A stretch of DNA of 37,957 nt from a virus. The stretch is taken from positions 1 to 37,957 of IMG/VR virus record IMGVR_UViG_3300044712_000518. One strand, given 5' to 3'. The notes below the pieces were generated by a model. That model was not told the origin of the DNA. It saw only the letters and a list, made by a program, of their open reading frames with translations, and did no database searches. Position 1 is the stretch's first letter. The number at the start of each line of letters is the position of its first letter. The position numbers were made by a program, and so were the translations under genes. This document shows, one piece after another, positions 29,686 to 36,937 of this stretch.

Positions 29686-30147
29686 TTACTCCTCGGTATG
29701 TGCCCAGGTTTGGAGTTTGATGGGGTGGCGGATGAATGAGGCGGGCTGGATGTTGGGCAGGTGGCTGCTGAATTGGGCGGAGAGTCGTTCTGCCCAGTCT
29801 TTCAGGTCCGCGTTTTCCTGTCGGTATTCCTCGTTCTCGCGCCGTACCTGGTTGATGTCCAGCCGCAGTCCTTTGATTTCTTCCTTGTCCTTTTCGTGCT
29901 TTTCTTCAAGTCCGCGTACCCTGTCCATCAGTTCGTTCACGTGTTCAGCCCAGCGATCTGCTACCTGTGCATGAATGGACTCGGTCTCTGCCTTTGCCTT
30001 CTCAGTTTCAACCGCCACTTTTTCGGTCTCGGTTTTTACCTTCTCGGTCTCGGCTTCGTTTTTTTTTCGACCCTGATATAGGGCGACCAATCCAGGCAAG
30101 CCCATGATGATCGCCACAACAATCGGGATTAGGTCGCCCCAGTCCAT
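29686..30147 (-). CDS. Membrane-anchored coiled coil, spanin-like
   Basis: A 153-residue protein with an N-terminal membrane segment (residues about 6-25, LIPIVVAIIMGLPGLVALY) followed by about 95 residues of highly charged coiled coil, starting with tandem seven-residue repeats TEKVKTETEKVAVETEKAK. This layout is that of an inner-membrane spanin or a lysis accessory protein. In a monoderm host a spanin would not be needed, so it may instead anchor another lysis component. It lies between the holin-like gene and the SH3 gene with near-zero spacing. The exact role is inferred. Confidence 0.6.
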   Translation of the reverse strand: MDWGDLIPIVVAIIMGLPGLVALYQGRKKNEAETEKVKTETEKVAVETEKAKAETESIHAQVADRWAEHVNELMDRVRGLEEKHEKDKEEIKGLRLDINQVRRENEEYRQENADLKDWAERLSAQFSSHLPNIQPASFIRHPIKLQTWAHTEE

Positions 30148-30150
30148 ACG

Positions 30151-30504
30151 TTAGCCTGCCTGTGGGATGGTCTCGGGTGACTTGAATAATGTGTCGTGTG
30201 TCACGTTCGAGAAGAACATTATGATTAGTGACGTGACGATCTTCACCAGGCTGGGATCAAACCCATCGAGCAGGGTAAGGTATTGGGTCAGGTCAACCTT
30301 GAAAAAGTATGTCACTCCCACCGCCACCACTGCCGCCAGGAAGAAACTGCGTCGGTCTTTGAAGTTGAAGATGGGGAATTTTTCGCCGACTGCGCGCAGG
30401 AATTCCTTGAACAACTGCGTGCCGCGTTCGGTGCCAATGCCCAACACGATCAGGGCAAGAAGCAATTTCAGTACTCCGACAAGAATGGTAATAATTGGGG
30501 TCAT
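30151..30504 (-). CDS. Putative holin
   Basis: A 117-residue membrane protein with hydrophobic segments at about 4-22 (ITILVGVLKLLLALIVLGIG), 52-70 (FFLAAVVAVGVTYFF) and possibly 90-105 (IVTSLIIMFFSN), separated by a charged loop (KEFLRAVGEKF). The size and topology fit a holin that forms lysis pores. It heads a lysis-like group, just after a strong terminator, with AAGGAG upstream of ATG 30504. No specific holin family is assigned. Confidence 0.65.
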   Translation of the reverse strand: MTPIITILVGVLKLLLALIVLGIGTERGTQLFKEFLRAVGEKFPIFNFKDRRSFFLAAVVAVGVTYFFKVDLTQYLTLLDGFDPSLVKIVTSLIIMFFSNVTHDTLFKSPETIPQAG

Positions 30505-30534
30505 GCCTATCTCCTTTTTGAATATGCCCGAATC

Positions 30535-30575
30535 AAAAAAGACGGGGCAGTCCCATTGCTGGGACTGCCCCGTCT
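30535..30575 (-). terminator. Strong intrinsic terminator before the lysis/packaging genes
   Basis: A perfect 16-bp stem (30540-30555 with 30560-30575, loop TTGC) followed on the minus strand by TTTTTT. It would end early transcription, or the cassette transcript starting near 30660. It shares 15 flanking bases (CTCTATGTCTGTCGG, 30574-30588) with the terminator at 13700-13743. Confidence 0.9.
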
Positions 30576-30603
30576 CTATGTCTGTCGGGCTTGGTTATGT
30601 TTT

Positions 30604-30650
30604 CCCCTCCCTAAACGTGCCCTCCGTTTGGGGAGGGGTCAGGGGTGGGG
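30604..30650 (+). repeat. G/C hairpin repeat R6
   Basis: CCCCTCCCTAAAC pairs with GTTTGGGGAGGGG (one mismatch), followed by TCAGGGGTGGGG. It lies between the terminator and the -10-like box in cassette B. Confidence 0.85.
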
Positions 30651-30664
30651 CTGTTGTCGCTTGA

Positions 30665-30677
30665 AATTATAGCACCA
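30665..30677 (-). promoter_or_regulatory. Extended -10-like box of cassette B
   Basis: TGGTGCTATAATT on the minus strand, identical to 13831-13843 over 13 bases. A start near 30659 would give an RNA of about 125 nt that ends at 30535. It overlaps the stop of the 125-residue gene. Confidence 0.45.
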
Positions 30678-31044
30678 CTCTGCCCCTGACGTTGTGCCTC
30701 TTCCCCTTGTCACTGCGGGTCTTGACTCTCCGCACCTTCTCCTTTTCCTTCTTCTCCTTCGCCCTGAACACAGTCGAAGGGCGGACGACTACCGCCCCAT
30801 GTTCCACCGCTTCCTTGCGGATCACACCCGCCATGTTCGGCATGTGCTTCTCTTCGTACTCGTCTGCCAGTTTCGCCAGGCTTTCCCAATCTCCAGCCAC
30901 TTTGTACATCTCGCGCCTGTCGTTCAGCTTGCCCAGCATCTCGATCCGCTTCAATACCGCAGGCTTCACCGCGTCCAGTCTCACCCGCTCCCCGTCCACA
31001 TTGCGGATAAGGATCATCCCTGAGCGATAAGGTTCCACATTCAT
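30667..31044 (-). CDS. Hypothetical basic protein behind the DNA methyltransferase
   Basis: A 125-residue protein, start ATG 31044 overlapping the methyltransferase stop (ATGA). Residues 1-60 contain MILIRNVDGERVRLDAVKPA and a helical stretch. Residues 75-125 are strongly basic and include AKEKKEKEKVRRVKTRSDKG, which is partly encoded by a repeat copy at 30763-30781. Basic composition suggests nucleic-acid binding. It ends inside the -10-like box of cassette B. No family is recognised. Confidence 0.6.
   Translation of the reverse strand: MNVEPYRSGMILIRNVDGERVRLDAVKPAVLKRIEMLGKLNDRREMYKVAGDWESLAKLADEYEEKHMPNMAGVIRKEAVEHGAVVVRPSTVFRAKEKKEKEKVRRVKTRSDKGKRHNVRGRVVL
30763..30781 (+). repeat. CCTGAGCG-CGAAGGG family repeat, copy 3
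   Basis: CCTGAACACAGTCGAAGGG inside the basic gene at 30667-31044. It is oriented as the others. Confidence 0.6.
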
Positions 31045-32765
31045 GGCTTCACCATACACAGCACCACTTCAAAATCAATGCGCGGACTCCCGTTCTTCTC
31101 TGCGATTCTGCGGAAGAAACTCTTGCTTTCCTTCACGTGGACTCCGCCTTCGAGTGTCATCTGCTTGCCGTGTACCAGCATGGCGTGATGTTCGTGCAAC
31201 GTCTCGAACCCTACCGCCTCGCACAACTGCCGCCACTGGTCACAGAATGGCACCACCTTCTTGCTCTTCACGTAATCCTTCACCACCCAGCAGGCATGTC
31301 CGCCAGGGGTAAGACTCTGATACACCTGCTCCACGATCTCACGCGCTGCCAGCCAGAAGTCGTCTCCGCTTTCTTCAGCCAGTTGCCCTGCAGTTGCACC
31401 GTAGGTCTGGTCACGCTTCCCGATCTTTTCCATGTCTATCGCCGAGATGTGTTCTGCATTTGATATACCCATCTCACGCGCAAGTTCCCGCCTGCTGCTT
31501 GCATCCACTCGGTCACGCGAGAGACTGGACTCGAAGGGCGGACTGGTCACCGCCGCATCAAATCCTTTGGCTTCCATGTTCGCCAGCTGCCCGTCTGTCT
31601 CGCCTTGTTCCTGATATCCAAATCCTTGCGCAGATCTCGCCGCGTTCTTTGTTCTTTGCAATGCAGAATTGGTCAATGGATAGTCAGATTTTCCAGTCAT
31701 ACTATCAGCAATTCCATGCCCTTCTGCTTGCTGGGCAAATGGCGGACTGCTTACCACCGCCTCGAACCCTCCCCCCTGCATGTGGTGAAGCTGCCCGTCC
31801 GTGCGACCATACCCGCCAGCCTTGTGATTCCCTGCCGCGTGCCGTTCGTACATGGCGCGGTCGATCACTCCGCCAGGCTTCGGCTCAGGCGTCCCTCCGT
31901 CCGATTGCAGGAAGGGCGGGCTGCTGATCGCGGCTGTAAATCCGTCGCCTTTCATCATGCCCAGTTGACCCACTGCCCGGCCGTAGCCCGTGGCTATCGC
32001 TTCCCGTCCAGCCGTGCGTCCCTTGCCGCCTGTCTTGCTCTTGCTGTAATCAATGCCGCTGCCCTTCTCGCTGGTCTGGATCGACTCCGCATATGGCGGG
32101 GATGTCACCACACTTGACACTTGACACTGGAGCACTTCCCCCAGCTTCCGCGAGTCCCCTTGCCTCAACTCCGCCGTGCCCCACGTGGGCATTGTCCCAT
32201 AGCGTTCACCCCAAAGGTGAATATTTTCCTGCCCGATCTTGTGGAACCGTTCCTCCAGTTCCACCCCATGCCAATGCAATCCCAGCCGCATCGCATCGTA
32301 AGCGCCCAGCGCCACCCCTCCGAACGGATCGATCACAGAATCCCCAGCCTTCACCCAGCCCTCGTCCACCAGGTGCGCGTAAATCCTGCGGATCAATCGG
32401 CTCGAAAACTTGGCGGGATGCGCCATCGCCTCTTCCACGATCACGCCCTTCCAGTTCGACGGGTAGCACCCCATCCAATCGTCAACAATTCGTTGATTAG
32501 CCCCCCTTCGTCTCGCTGCCTTAGCCTTTGGGGGATAGGTGTACCCGTAATAGGTGTGCTTCGCTTTACACTGACACAGCTTTCCGCCTCCAGCCAGTGA
32601 CCACAAGTAGGCAAGAGTCTCTGCTCCGCAGAATGGGCAAGTGATATAGACTTCACTTCTCCCAACTGTTGATCTGCCATACCTGACGGTATGCTCTCTT
32701 GCTCCTTCCCGCACTGGATGTACTTGGCTTATGTCTATCAACTCACTCCTGACTTGTTCGTTCAT
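31041..32765 (-). CDS. DNA methyltransferase with four SPPY/F motifs (N4-C or N6-A type)
   Basis: A 574-residue protein. Residues 43-66 form a Cys-rich zinc-ribbon-like start (C43, C46, C64, C66). HPAKFSSRLIRRI near 115-127 and IDPFGGVALGA (D146) are motifs X and I of amino-methyltransferases. Then four catalytic-type motifs follow: TSPPY (S222), SSPPF (S282), SSPPF (S340) and TSPPF (S408), spaced 60, 58 and 68 residues. Each is preceded by a repeated block resembling G-Y-G-R-x-x-G-Q-L-x-x-M-x-x-x-G-F-x-A. The rest (VVKDYVKSK, ESKSFFRRIAEKNGS) matches family C-termini. The order motif X, I, then IV is gamma-like. ATG 32765 has AAAGGA upstream. It may protect phage DNA from restriction or methylate it for regulation. 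Confidence 0.85.
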   Translation of the reverse strand: MNEQVRSELIDISQVHPVREGAREHTVRYGRSTVGRSEVYITCPFCGAETLAYLWSLAGGGKLCQCKAKHTYYGYTYPPKAKAARRRGANQRIVDDWMGCYPSNWKGVIVEEAMAHPAKFSSRLIRRIYAHLVDEGWVKAGDSVIDPFGGVALGAYDAMRLGLHWHGVELEERFHKIGQENIHLWGERYGTMPTWGTAELRQGDSRKLGEVLQCQVSSVVTSPPYAESIQTSEKGSGIDYSKSKTGGKGRTAGREAIATGYGRAVGQLGMMKGDGFTAAISSPPFLQSDGGTPEPKPGGVIDRAMYERHAAGNHKAGGYGRTDGQLHHMQGGGFEAVVSSPPFAQQAEGHGIADSMTGKSDYPLTNSALQRTKNAARSAQGFGYQEQGETDGQLANMEAKGFDAAVTSPPFESSLSRDRVDASSRRELAREMGISNAEHISAIDMEKIGKRDQTYGATAGQLAEESGDDFWLAAREIVEQVYQSLTPGGHACWVVKDYVKSKKVVPFCDQWRQLCEAVGFETLHEHHAMLVHGKQMTLEGGVHVKESKSFFRRIAEKNGSPRIDFEVVLCMVKP

Positions 32766-33049
32766 GGTTGATCCTTTATCGCCACTGGCTTGATCGCCGC
32801 CACATTATCCGAGGCATGGAAGAAACGCACATACCCCTTGTCATTGATCTCCACGCTCAACGTTTGGCTGCACTGTCGCAAAATGGCGCGGTCCTTCACC
32901 AGCAGAAGCAACTCCGCTACCTGCCTGTATTGCTCAGGCGTCAGGGTCATCATCATCTGCAACGTCGCCAGCTTCACCACTTCGATCTCGCTCTTCCCCT
33001 CTCCAAATGTACTCATTTGGGGAGGGGTCAGGGGTGGGGTCTTATTCAT
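32762..33049 (-). CDS. Small early protein with repeat-derived N-terminus
   Basis: A 95-residue protein. ATG 33049 is chosen because AGGAGG lies 6 nt upstream. Residues 1-15 (MNKTPPLTPPQMSTFG) come from the repeat R7. The rest is a helix (TLTPEQYRQVAELLLLVKDR) plus a beta part (LSVEINDKGYVRFFHASD). Its end overlaps the methyltransferase start by 4 bases. It may be an adaptor for the methyltransferase. No family is recognised. Confidence 0.6.
   Translation of the reverse strand: MNKTPPLTPPQMSTFGEGKSEIEVVKLATLQMMMTLTPEQYRQVAELLLLVKDRAILRQCSQTLSVEINDKGYVRFFHASDNVAAIKPVAIKDQP
32996..33039 (+). repeat. G/C hairpin repeat R7, in frame
   Basis: CCCCTCTCCAAATG pairs with CATTTGGGGAGGGG (one mismatch), followed by TCAGGGGTGGGG. 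It encodes the N-terminus of the 95-residue gene. Confidence 0.85.
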
Positions 33050-33482
33050 CGTCATCCTCCTCATCATCGCTCATCGGCTTATAGTAGGGGCTGGGTTTCA
33101 CCTTCTTGCCCACCCGATACAACTCTGCATTCATGGCGGTATGTGCGTACACGTAGCGCTTCATCGTCTCGGGGCTGACCTTCAACAGGAACGCCCCTTC
33201 CTGGTACACCGTGCTCAGGTCCACCGCCTCGCCGCCGTTCTGAATAGCCAGGTACTTCACCAGTTCGATGGTGATCTGCTCTGCCGTGGTCTTGAATTCT
33301 GTCGGGCGTTCCTCCTTCAACCACTCCATCCGCTGGCGGATTTCCTTCTTTACTCGTAACGGCTTCGCTTCCCGCTGCACCAGGTACATCCCCTCCCATG
33401 TCTGCTTCGCTGGGTCGAATACCAACGCATTCCCATTGTCTTGAAACGTCTTGCCTTTCCTGTGAAAGTTGATTGCTGACAT
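33042..33482 (-). CDS. Hypothetical acidic-tailed protein with a possible HTH
   Basis: A 146-residue protein. ATG 33482 has AAGGA upstream. A longer reading toward 33845 is a shadow of the ASCH gene on the same strand. Residues 1-45 are beta-rich, residues 45-75 contain KKEIRQRMEWLKEERPTEFK, and residues 85-125 include VYQEGAFLLKVSPETMKRYV, a possible helix-turn-helix. The tail DDEEDDDE is strongly acidic. It may bind DNA or mimic it. No family is recognised. Confidence 0.6.
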   Translation of the reverse strand: MSAINFHRKGKTFQDNGNALVFDPAKQTWEGMYLVQREAKPLRVKKEIRQRMEWLKEERPTEFKTTAEQITIELVKYLAIQNGGEAVDLSTVYQEGAFLLKVSPETMKRYVYAHTAMNAELYRVGKKVKPSPYYKPMSDDEEDDDE

Positions 33483-33543
33483 CGCTTTTTTCCTTTTCAA
33501 AAAAACACACACATCACACGACTCATATATTCTTAAGTAGAAG

Positions 33544-33571
33544 GGACCGCAAAAATATAGTGCGGCATCCC
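33544..33571. other. Imperfect hairpin between the ASCH and acidic-tail genes
   Basis: GGGACCGCA pairs with TGCGGCATCCC around AAAATATAG, with a two-base bulge. On the minus strand the loop is T-rich. It lies in a 95-base gap that also holds a CA-rich stretch near 33500-33520. It may be an mRNA processing or weak termination site. Confidence 0.35.
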
Positions 33572-33577
33572 GTGAAC

Positions 33578-34144
33578 TTATGGGGTGGCGGAGAATGTAA
33601 CCACCCACACCCACGGGTTCACATCCCAGCCGAATCCGCGCTTTTCGTTGATGGAATCCCACAATGCGCCGAACATACCTACCGGCGTATCGTCCCCCGA
33701 CATCCACACATCGAGACTGTTTTCGTCGACTCCTTCTGCCTTTGCGTCTGTCTCGCTGATATCTTGCACCCGTTCCACCCGCACATCCATAACCTTCAAT
33801 GTGATGCGGCTTGCCCAACGCGGCATGAAGATAGAAGGCTTCCACTTGTAATATCCACCATTCGGATATTTTTCAGAAGCACGGTAGACAATATCAATTC
33901 CGTGGTGTGGCAGGTCAGAAATTTTTACCCCATCCCAATTTCCAGAAACTGCCCATGTCTCGCGCACCCACAGATGATCTCCTGGCTGACCGTACTTGCT
34001 ATTCTGAATAAACCATTCAGGTTCATCTTCTGGACTACGGCACAATTGCAACTTAGATGGGATCACTCTCCGCGTCTGTGTCTTGCGTCCTTCGAGGATC
34101 GCCCGCACCATCGGCGCGGAAAATAATATTGGATGCGTGTTCAT
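33578..34144 (-). CDS. ASCH domain protein
   Basis: A 188-residue protein. Residues 4-30 (ILFSAPMVRAILEGRKTQTR) and GDHLWVRETWAV, then YKWKPSIFMPRWASRITLKV and VERVQDISETDAKAEGVDEN follow the phage ASCH pattern. ASCH domains adopt a PUA-like fold and bind or hydrolyse nucleic acid or modified nucleotides. Its start overlaps the stop of the DUF5131 gene by 4 bases, a pairing seen in other phages. A nucleic-acid-related role is likely but the target is unknown. Confidence 0.85.
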   Translation of the reverse strand: MNTHPILFSAPMVRAILEGRKTQTRRVIPSKLQLCRSPEDEPEWFIQNSKYGQPGDHLWVRETWAVSGNWDGVKISDLPHHGIDIVYRASEKYPNGGYYKWKPSIFMPRWASRITLKVMDVRVERVQDISETDAKAEGVDENSLDVWMSGDDTPVGMFGALWDSINEKRGFGWDVNPWVWVVTFSATP

Positions 34145-35058
34145 TTTGGAAACTCCCTGATCCGTAGATCATAGGGGATGTCTTCCAGCTTATCCCGCTT
34201 GTTGGGATGCCCACCGCCCTGCTTCATGAAGAACATCACGCCATACGCCCGGCACTCTTCGTATATTTTGCGCGCCCAGTCCCACTCGAACGGTCGGCAG
34301 TTCGGACCACTCTCGCCCTCCACGATCACCATGTCCCACTTCTTGATGTCGGGAATGGTGATCTCTTCAAGCAACGGACCCGCTGAAAGGAAACGAATAC
34401 ACGGCCCTACATTCAGCAGTGCCTTCGTCCTCTTGTCGGCTTCCGCCTGGGTCTCAATGGACGTTCCGATCCATACGTTCTTATGAGTTACCAGCCAATG
34501 GTTGAACGGTTGCACCACTGCCAACGCTCCCAGTTCCCGTATCTTCTCGGGTCGCTTCGTCAACAACAACCAGTCAAGGTTCGGGGTCGCCTCGATCATC
34601 TCGAACAACTCCGCCCGCCAGTCCATCACCTGCGGATTGTCCTCGAACACATCCGCCATCGATGCGCAGAATACCCGCTGACGGGTCGGCTCGACCTGCC
34701 TCTCCTTCGCCCGTTCCTCCAGGCAAACAGGGCAGAACCGCCTTCCATCCTTCACCAACTCAGGCGGATAGTGAAAGTCTTCCTGGTAGCATTCGCCATC
34801 TGGAATCATGGTCAAATCCTTCGATCCCCTCCACCCGCATTCTGTACACTGGAACCACTCGTCCCTGTTCCACTTCAAAGGCTGCTTCCAATACGCCGCG
34901 CTCGTCTTCACCCGCTGCGCGCTCGGACCCCACTCCACCTTCCCGAAGTGATGCGATATGGACTCCGCATAACAATGCTTGCATCCCTGGCTCACCTTCG
35001 TACACCCCTGCCACGGGTTGAACGTGTGATCCGTCCACTCGATCTTCGAGTTATCCAT
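34141..35058 (-). CDS. Phage Gp37/Gp68 (DUF5131) three-Cys protein
   Basis: A 305-residue protein, ATG 35058 with GGAGG 6 nt upstream. The start IEWTDHTFNPWQGC has C19, C26 and C29 (GCTKVSQGCKHCYAE), the three-Cys motif of the family. A zinc-ribbon-like insert follows (FQCTECGWRG, then FCPVCLEERA). Other conserved elements include VFCASMADVFEDN, PNLDWLLLTKRPEKIRELGA, VWIGTSIETQAEADKRTKAL and FLSAGPLLEEITIPDI, ending FMKQGGGHP. The fold is TIM-barrel and radical-SAM-like, and the reaction is unknown. The usual partner TcmP was not found here. Confidence 0.9.
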   Translation of the reverse strand: MDNSKIEWTDHTFNPWQGCTKVSQGCKHCYAESISHHFGKVEWGPSAQRVKTSAAYWKQPLKWNRDEWFQCTECGWRGSKDLTMIPDGECYQEDFHYPPELVKDGRRFCPVCLEERAKERQVEPTRQRVFCASMADVFEDNPQVMDWRAELFEMIEATPNLDWLLLTKRPEKIRELGALAVVQPFNHWLVTHKNVWIGTSIETQAEADKRTKALLNVGPCIRFLSAGPLLEEITIPDIKKWDMVIVEGESGPNCRPFEWDWARKIYEECRAYGVMFFMKQGGGHPNKRDKLEDIPYDLRIREFPK

Positions 35059-35347
35059 GCCAAACCTCCAGCGGTTCCCTAACCCATACACCACCAGTGG
35101 CAAAGACCTTTCCTTCTTTGGCTTCGATGTGTATCCCGCATGAACATGTTTTTCCCATGCCTTCCTCAACATAGACTTTCTCCGTGCAAATACAATTGAC
35201 CTGGTATTCATCTGCCCCCATTGCGATCATCGCCTCGATTGCCTCGCGCACTTCTGGAGTTTCGTAGGTGTCATAGATAAACGCAATCTGTTCCACGTTC
35301 ATCGGTAGCATGTCTTCAAATACATTGCTTGTAATATCATTGCTCAT
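35051..35347 (-). CDS. Small CxC-containing protein
   Basis: A 98-residue protein, ATG 35347 with GGAGA upstream. Residues 55-80 contain NCICTEKVYVEEGMGKTCSCG, two CxC pairs that could bind a metal. An N-terminal helix (NVEQIAFIYDTYETPEVREA) precedes it. Its end overlaps the DUF5131 start by 8 bases. No family is recognised, and the Cys pattern suggests a small redox or zinc protein. Confidence 0.6.
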   Translation of the reverse strand: MSNDITSNVFEDMLPMNVEQIAFIYDTYETPEVREAIEAMIAMGADEYQVNCICTEKVYVEEGMGKTCSCGIHIEAKEGKVFATGGVWVREPLEVWHG

Positions 35348-35368
35348 CTTGGGTCTCCGTTTCTTTTC

Positions 35369-35400
35369 CTCCCCCACTTTGGGGGAGGGTAGGGTGGGGG
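35369..35400 (+). repeat. G/C hairpin repeat R8
   Basis: CTCCCCCACTTTGGGGGAGGGTAGGGTGGGGG, in the spacer before the 98-residue gene. Confidence 0.75.
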
Positions 35401-35402
35401 TC

Positions 35403-35429
35403 GGGACAGGACGATGGAAGCGCCCTGTC
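35403..35429. other. Perfect short hairpin in the spacer
   Basis: GGGACAGG and CCTGTCCC pair around ACGATGGAAGCGC. No U-tract is present on either strand. It lies next to repeat R8 and may be an mRNA stability or processing element. Confidence 0.4.
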
Positions 35430-35457
35430 CCTCTAAGAAGGAGGCTATCAAGTGTGG

Positions 35458-35509
35458 CGCTGGAAGCGACTCACACCTGTAATAGCTAACTAAAACGCTG
35501 GAAGTGACT
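35458..35509 (-). repeat. Two direct copies of CGCTGGAAGYGACT
   Basis: CGCTGGAAGCGACT (35458-35471) and CGCTGGAAGTGACT (35496-35509) differ at one base. The second covers the end of the 114-residue gene. They could be a duplicated regulator-binding or processing site, or chance. Confidence 0.4.
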
Positions 35510-35834
35510 GTTCCATGAATGGCGTTTCCACCAACTCCACAGACTCACTTCTCGGACTCTCTCGGTAGCCGTATTTGTCCACGGCTTTTATCTCTTCCCG
35601 CGCTGGCTTGTTGTACGTCTGCTCCAGCCAGGCATCCAGCAACTCGTCAGGCTCCAGCGCATCCAGCGCATGGACCTGCACGAACTTGGCAAAGTCCACC
35701 ATCAGCCGACGCCAGTGATTCTCCGACAGTCTCAAAAGCAGACCACTGCGCCCACGTGTCGGCCAGTCCATCGGGATGTTGTCCTTCTCCCCCTCCAATG
35801 GTTGGATGGTCGGCAGGTCTGGCTCATCACTCAT
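35490..35834 (-). CDS. Hypothetical acidic early protein
   Basis: A 114-residue protein, ATG 35834 overlapping the ATPase stop. An acidic N-terminus (SDEPDLPTIQPLEGEKD) leads to a helical core (LLLRLSENHWRRLMVDFAKF, then EPDELLDAWLEQTYN) and an acidic tail. No cysteines or membrane segment. It may help the ATPase encoded just upstream. No family is recognised. Confidence 0.6.
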   Translation of the reverse strand: MSDEPDLPTIQPLEGEKDNIPMDWPTRGRSGLLLRLSENHWRRLMVDFAKFVQVHALDALEPDELLDAWLEQTYNKPAREEIKAVDKYGYRESPRSESVELVETPFMEQSLPAF

Positions 35835-36691
35835 GCCATCACCGCCACCGCCCATTCCTTGAACTCATCCTTCGGCAGGAACGCGCTGACCGCCTCCGCC
35901 TTCACTGCCTTCTCGATCTTGTCCTTCGCCTCGTCCTTGTGTATCCCCCACTTCTCCGCCGCGAAACTGACAGCCCGTTCACTCGTCGCCTCGATCCACT
36001 CCGCTCCACGCATCCACGTGGTCAGCATTCTGGCAGTAGCTTCCCCTGGCTTCGGGATCACCATCCCCACGGGCAGGGTCTTACAGCGGCTCTTCGTCAC
36101 CGTCGCCTTGTTGTCCAGCCCCATGTCGAACACAAGGTCAAACTCGAACTCGAAGTCTTCCCGCTGAATGGGGCGCACACCCACCCGCGTCAGCTTGTTC
36201 TTGTTGGTCTTCTCGTCAAGTTCCATCACGTGCTTCTGCTTGCTGCGGATCGTCCCGATGATGTTGATCTTGCTGTGGATGATCGCATCGATCAGCTTCT
36301 CATAAAGCGGATCGCCCGCATCATTCCAGGCAATCGCCGAATTCCCGCTGCGGCTGGATGCTGTTATCCCGTTCACGATGGACAGGATTCCGCCCTCGCC
36401 TTTCCAGACATGGGTCAGGCTGTCGATGATGAGCGTGCCATACCCCGCCCGCTCCGCCTCATGGATCGCATCGATGTACTTCTGCGGGTGGTAGGGCGCT
36501 TCCATCACATCGCTATCGAACTTGAAGTCGTTGGCGTATAGGCTGGCGCTGTCGTTCTCGGTATCCAGCACCGCAATCTTCCCGCCCAACCATGTGGCAA
36601 TCGCCAGGCTGGTGTACGTCTTCCCGCTCGAACTGATCCCCGTGATCGCTAATCTCAAAAGTCCTTCTTTTTTCTTCGCTGGAGTAAACAT
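35831..36691 (-). CDS. RecA-like ATPase of the Sak4/AAA_24 type
   Basis: A 286-residue ATP-binding protein, ATG 36691 with AAAGGAG upstream. Walker A is GISSSGKT (18-25, K24), followed by VLDTENDSAS and Walker B LIIDS (D90). The middle has IHSKINIIGTIRSKQKHVME and VRPIQREDFEFEFDLVFDMG, typical of the Sak4/AAA_24 phage ATPases that assist homologous recombination or single-strand annealing. The C-terminal 60 residues are helical. It is the only recognised nucleic-acid ATPase in the early block. No single-strand-binding protein was recognised beside it, although Sak4 often works with one. Confidence 0.85.
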   Translation of the reverse strand: MFTPAKKKEGLLRLAITGISSSGKTYTSLAIATWLGGKIAVLDTENDSASLYANDFKFDSDVMEAPYHPQKYIDAIHEAERAGYGTLIIDSLTHVWKGEGGILSIVNGITASSRSGNSAIAWNDAGDPLYEKLIDAIIHSKINIIGTIRSKQKHVMELDEKTNKNKLTRVGVRPIQREDFEFEFDLVFDMGLDNKATVTKSRCKTLPVGMVIPKPGEATARMLTTWMRGAEWIEATSERAVSFAAEKWGIHKDEAKDKIEKAVKAEAVSAFLPKDEFKEWAVAVMA

Positions 36692-36714
36692 TTTTCCATT
36701 CTCCTTTTACTAAA

Positions 36715-36936
36715 CTACTTCTCAATCGGCAGATGATCGAACGGTCCAGGCAATGGAAGCGCCTGCTGCTGCGGATTCACCACCACGGTCAGCGGTCCCT
36801 TCCCAATGTAGAACGCCAGGTCTTCCGCTTTTCGTCGGCTCTCATCGTCCAACATCATCACCAGCGTGATCGTCACTTCCTTCTTGTGCAGGTTGATGTT
36901 CGCGCTTTTCGCATGGGCATGGTTCAGGGTTATCAT
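36715..36936 (-). CDS. Small protein preceding the ATPase
   Basis: A 73-residue protein between two early genes. It starts MITLNHAHAKSANINLHKKE, has a helix (DDESRRKAEDLAFYIG) and a Pro-rich end (LPLPGPFDHLP). No family recognised. It may be a partner of the Sak4-like ATPase, from order only. Confidence 0.6.
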   Translation of the reverse strand: MITLNHAHAKSANINLHKKEVTITLVMMLDDESRRKAEDLAFYIGKGPLTVVVNPQQQALPLPGPFDHLPIEK

Positions 36937-36937
36937 C

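Noticed and set aside
33483-33845. N-terminal extension of the 146-residue gene
   Set aside because: The extension overlaps the ASCH gene on the same strand in another frame. ATG 33482 has a good ribosome-binding site.
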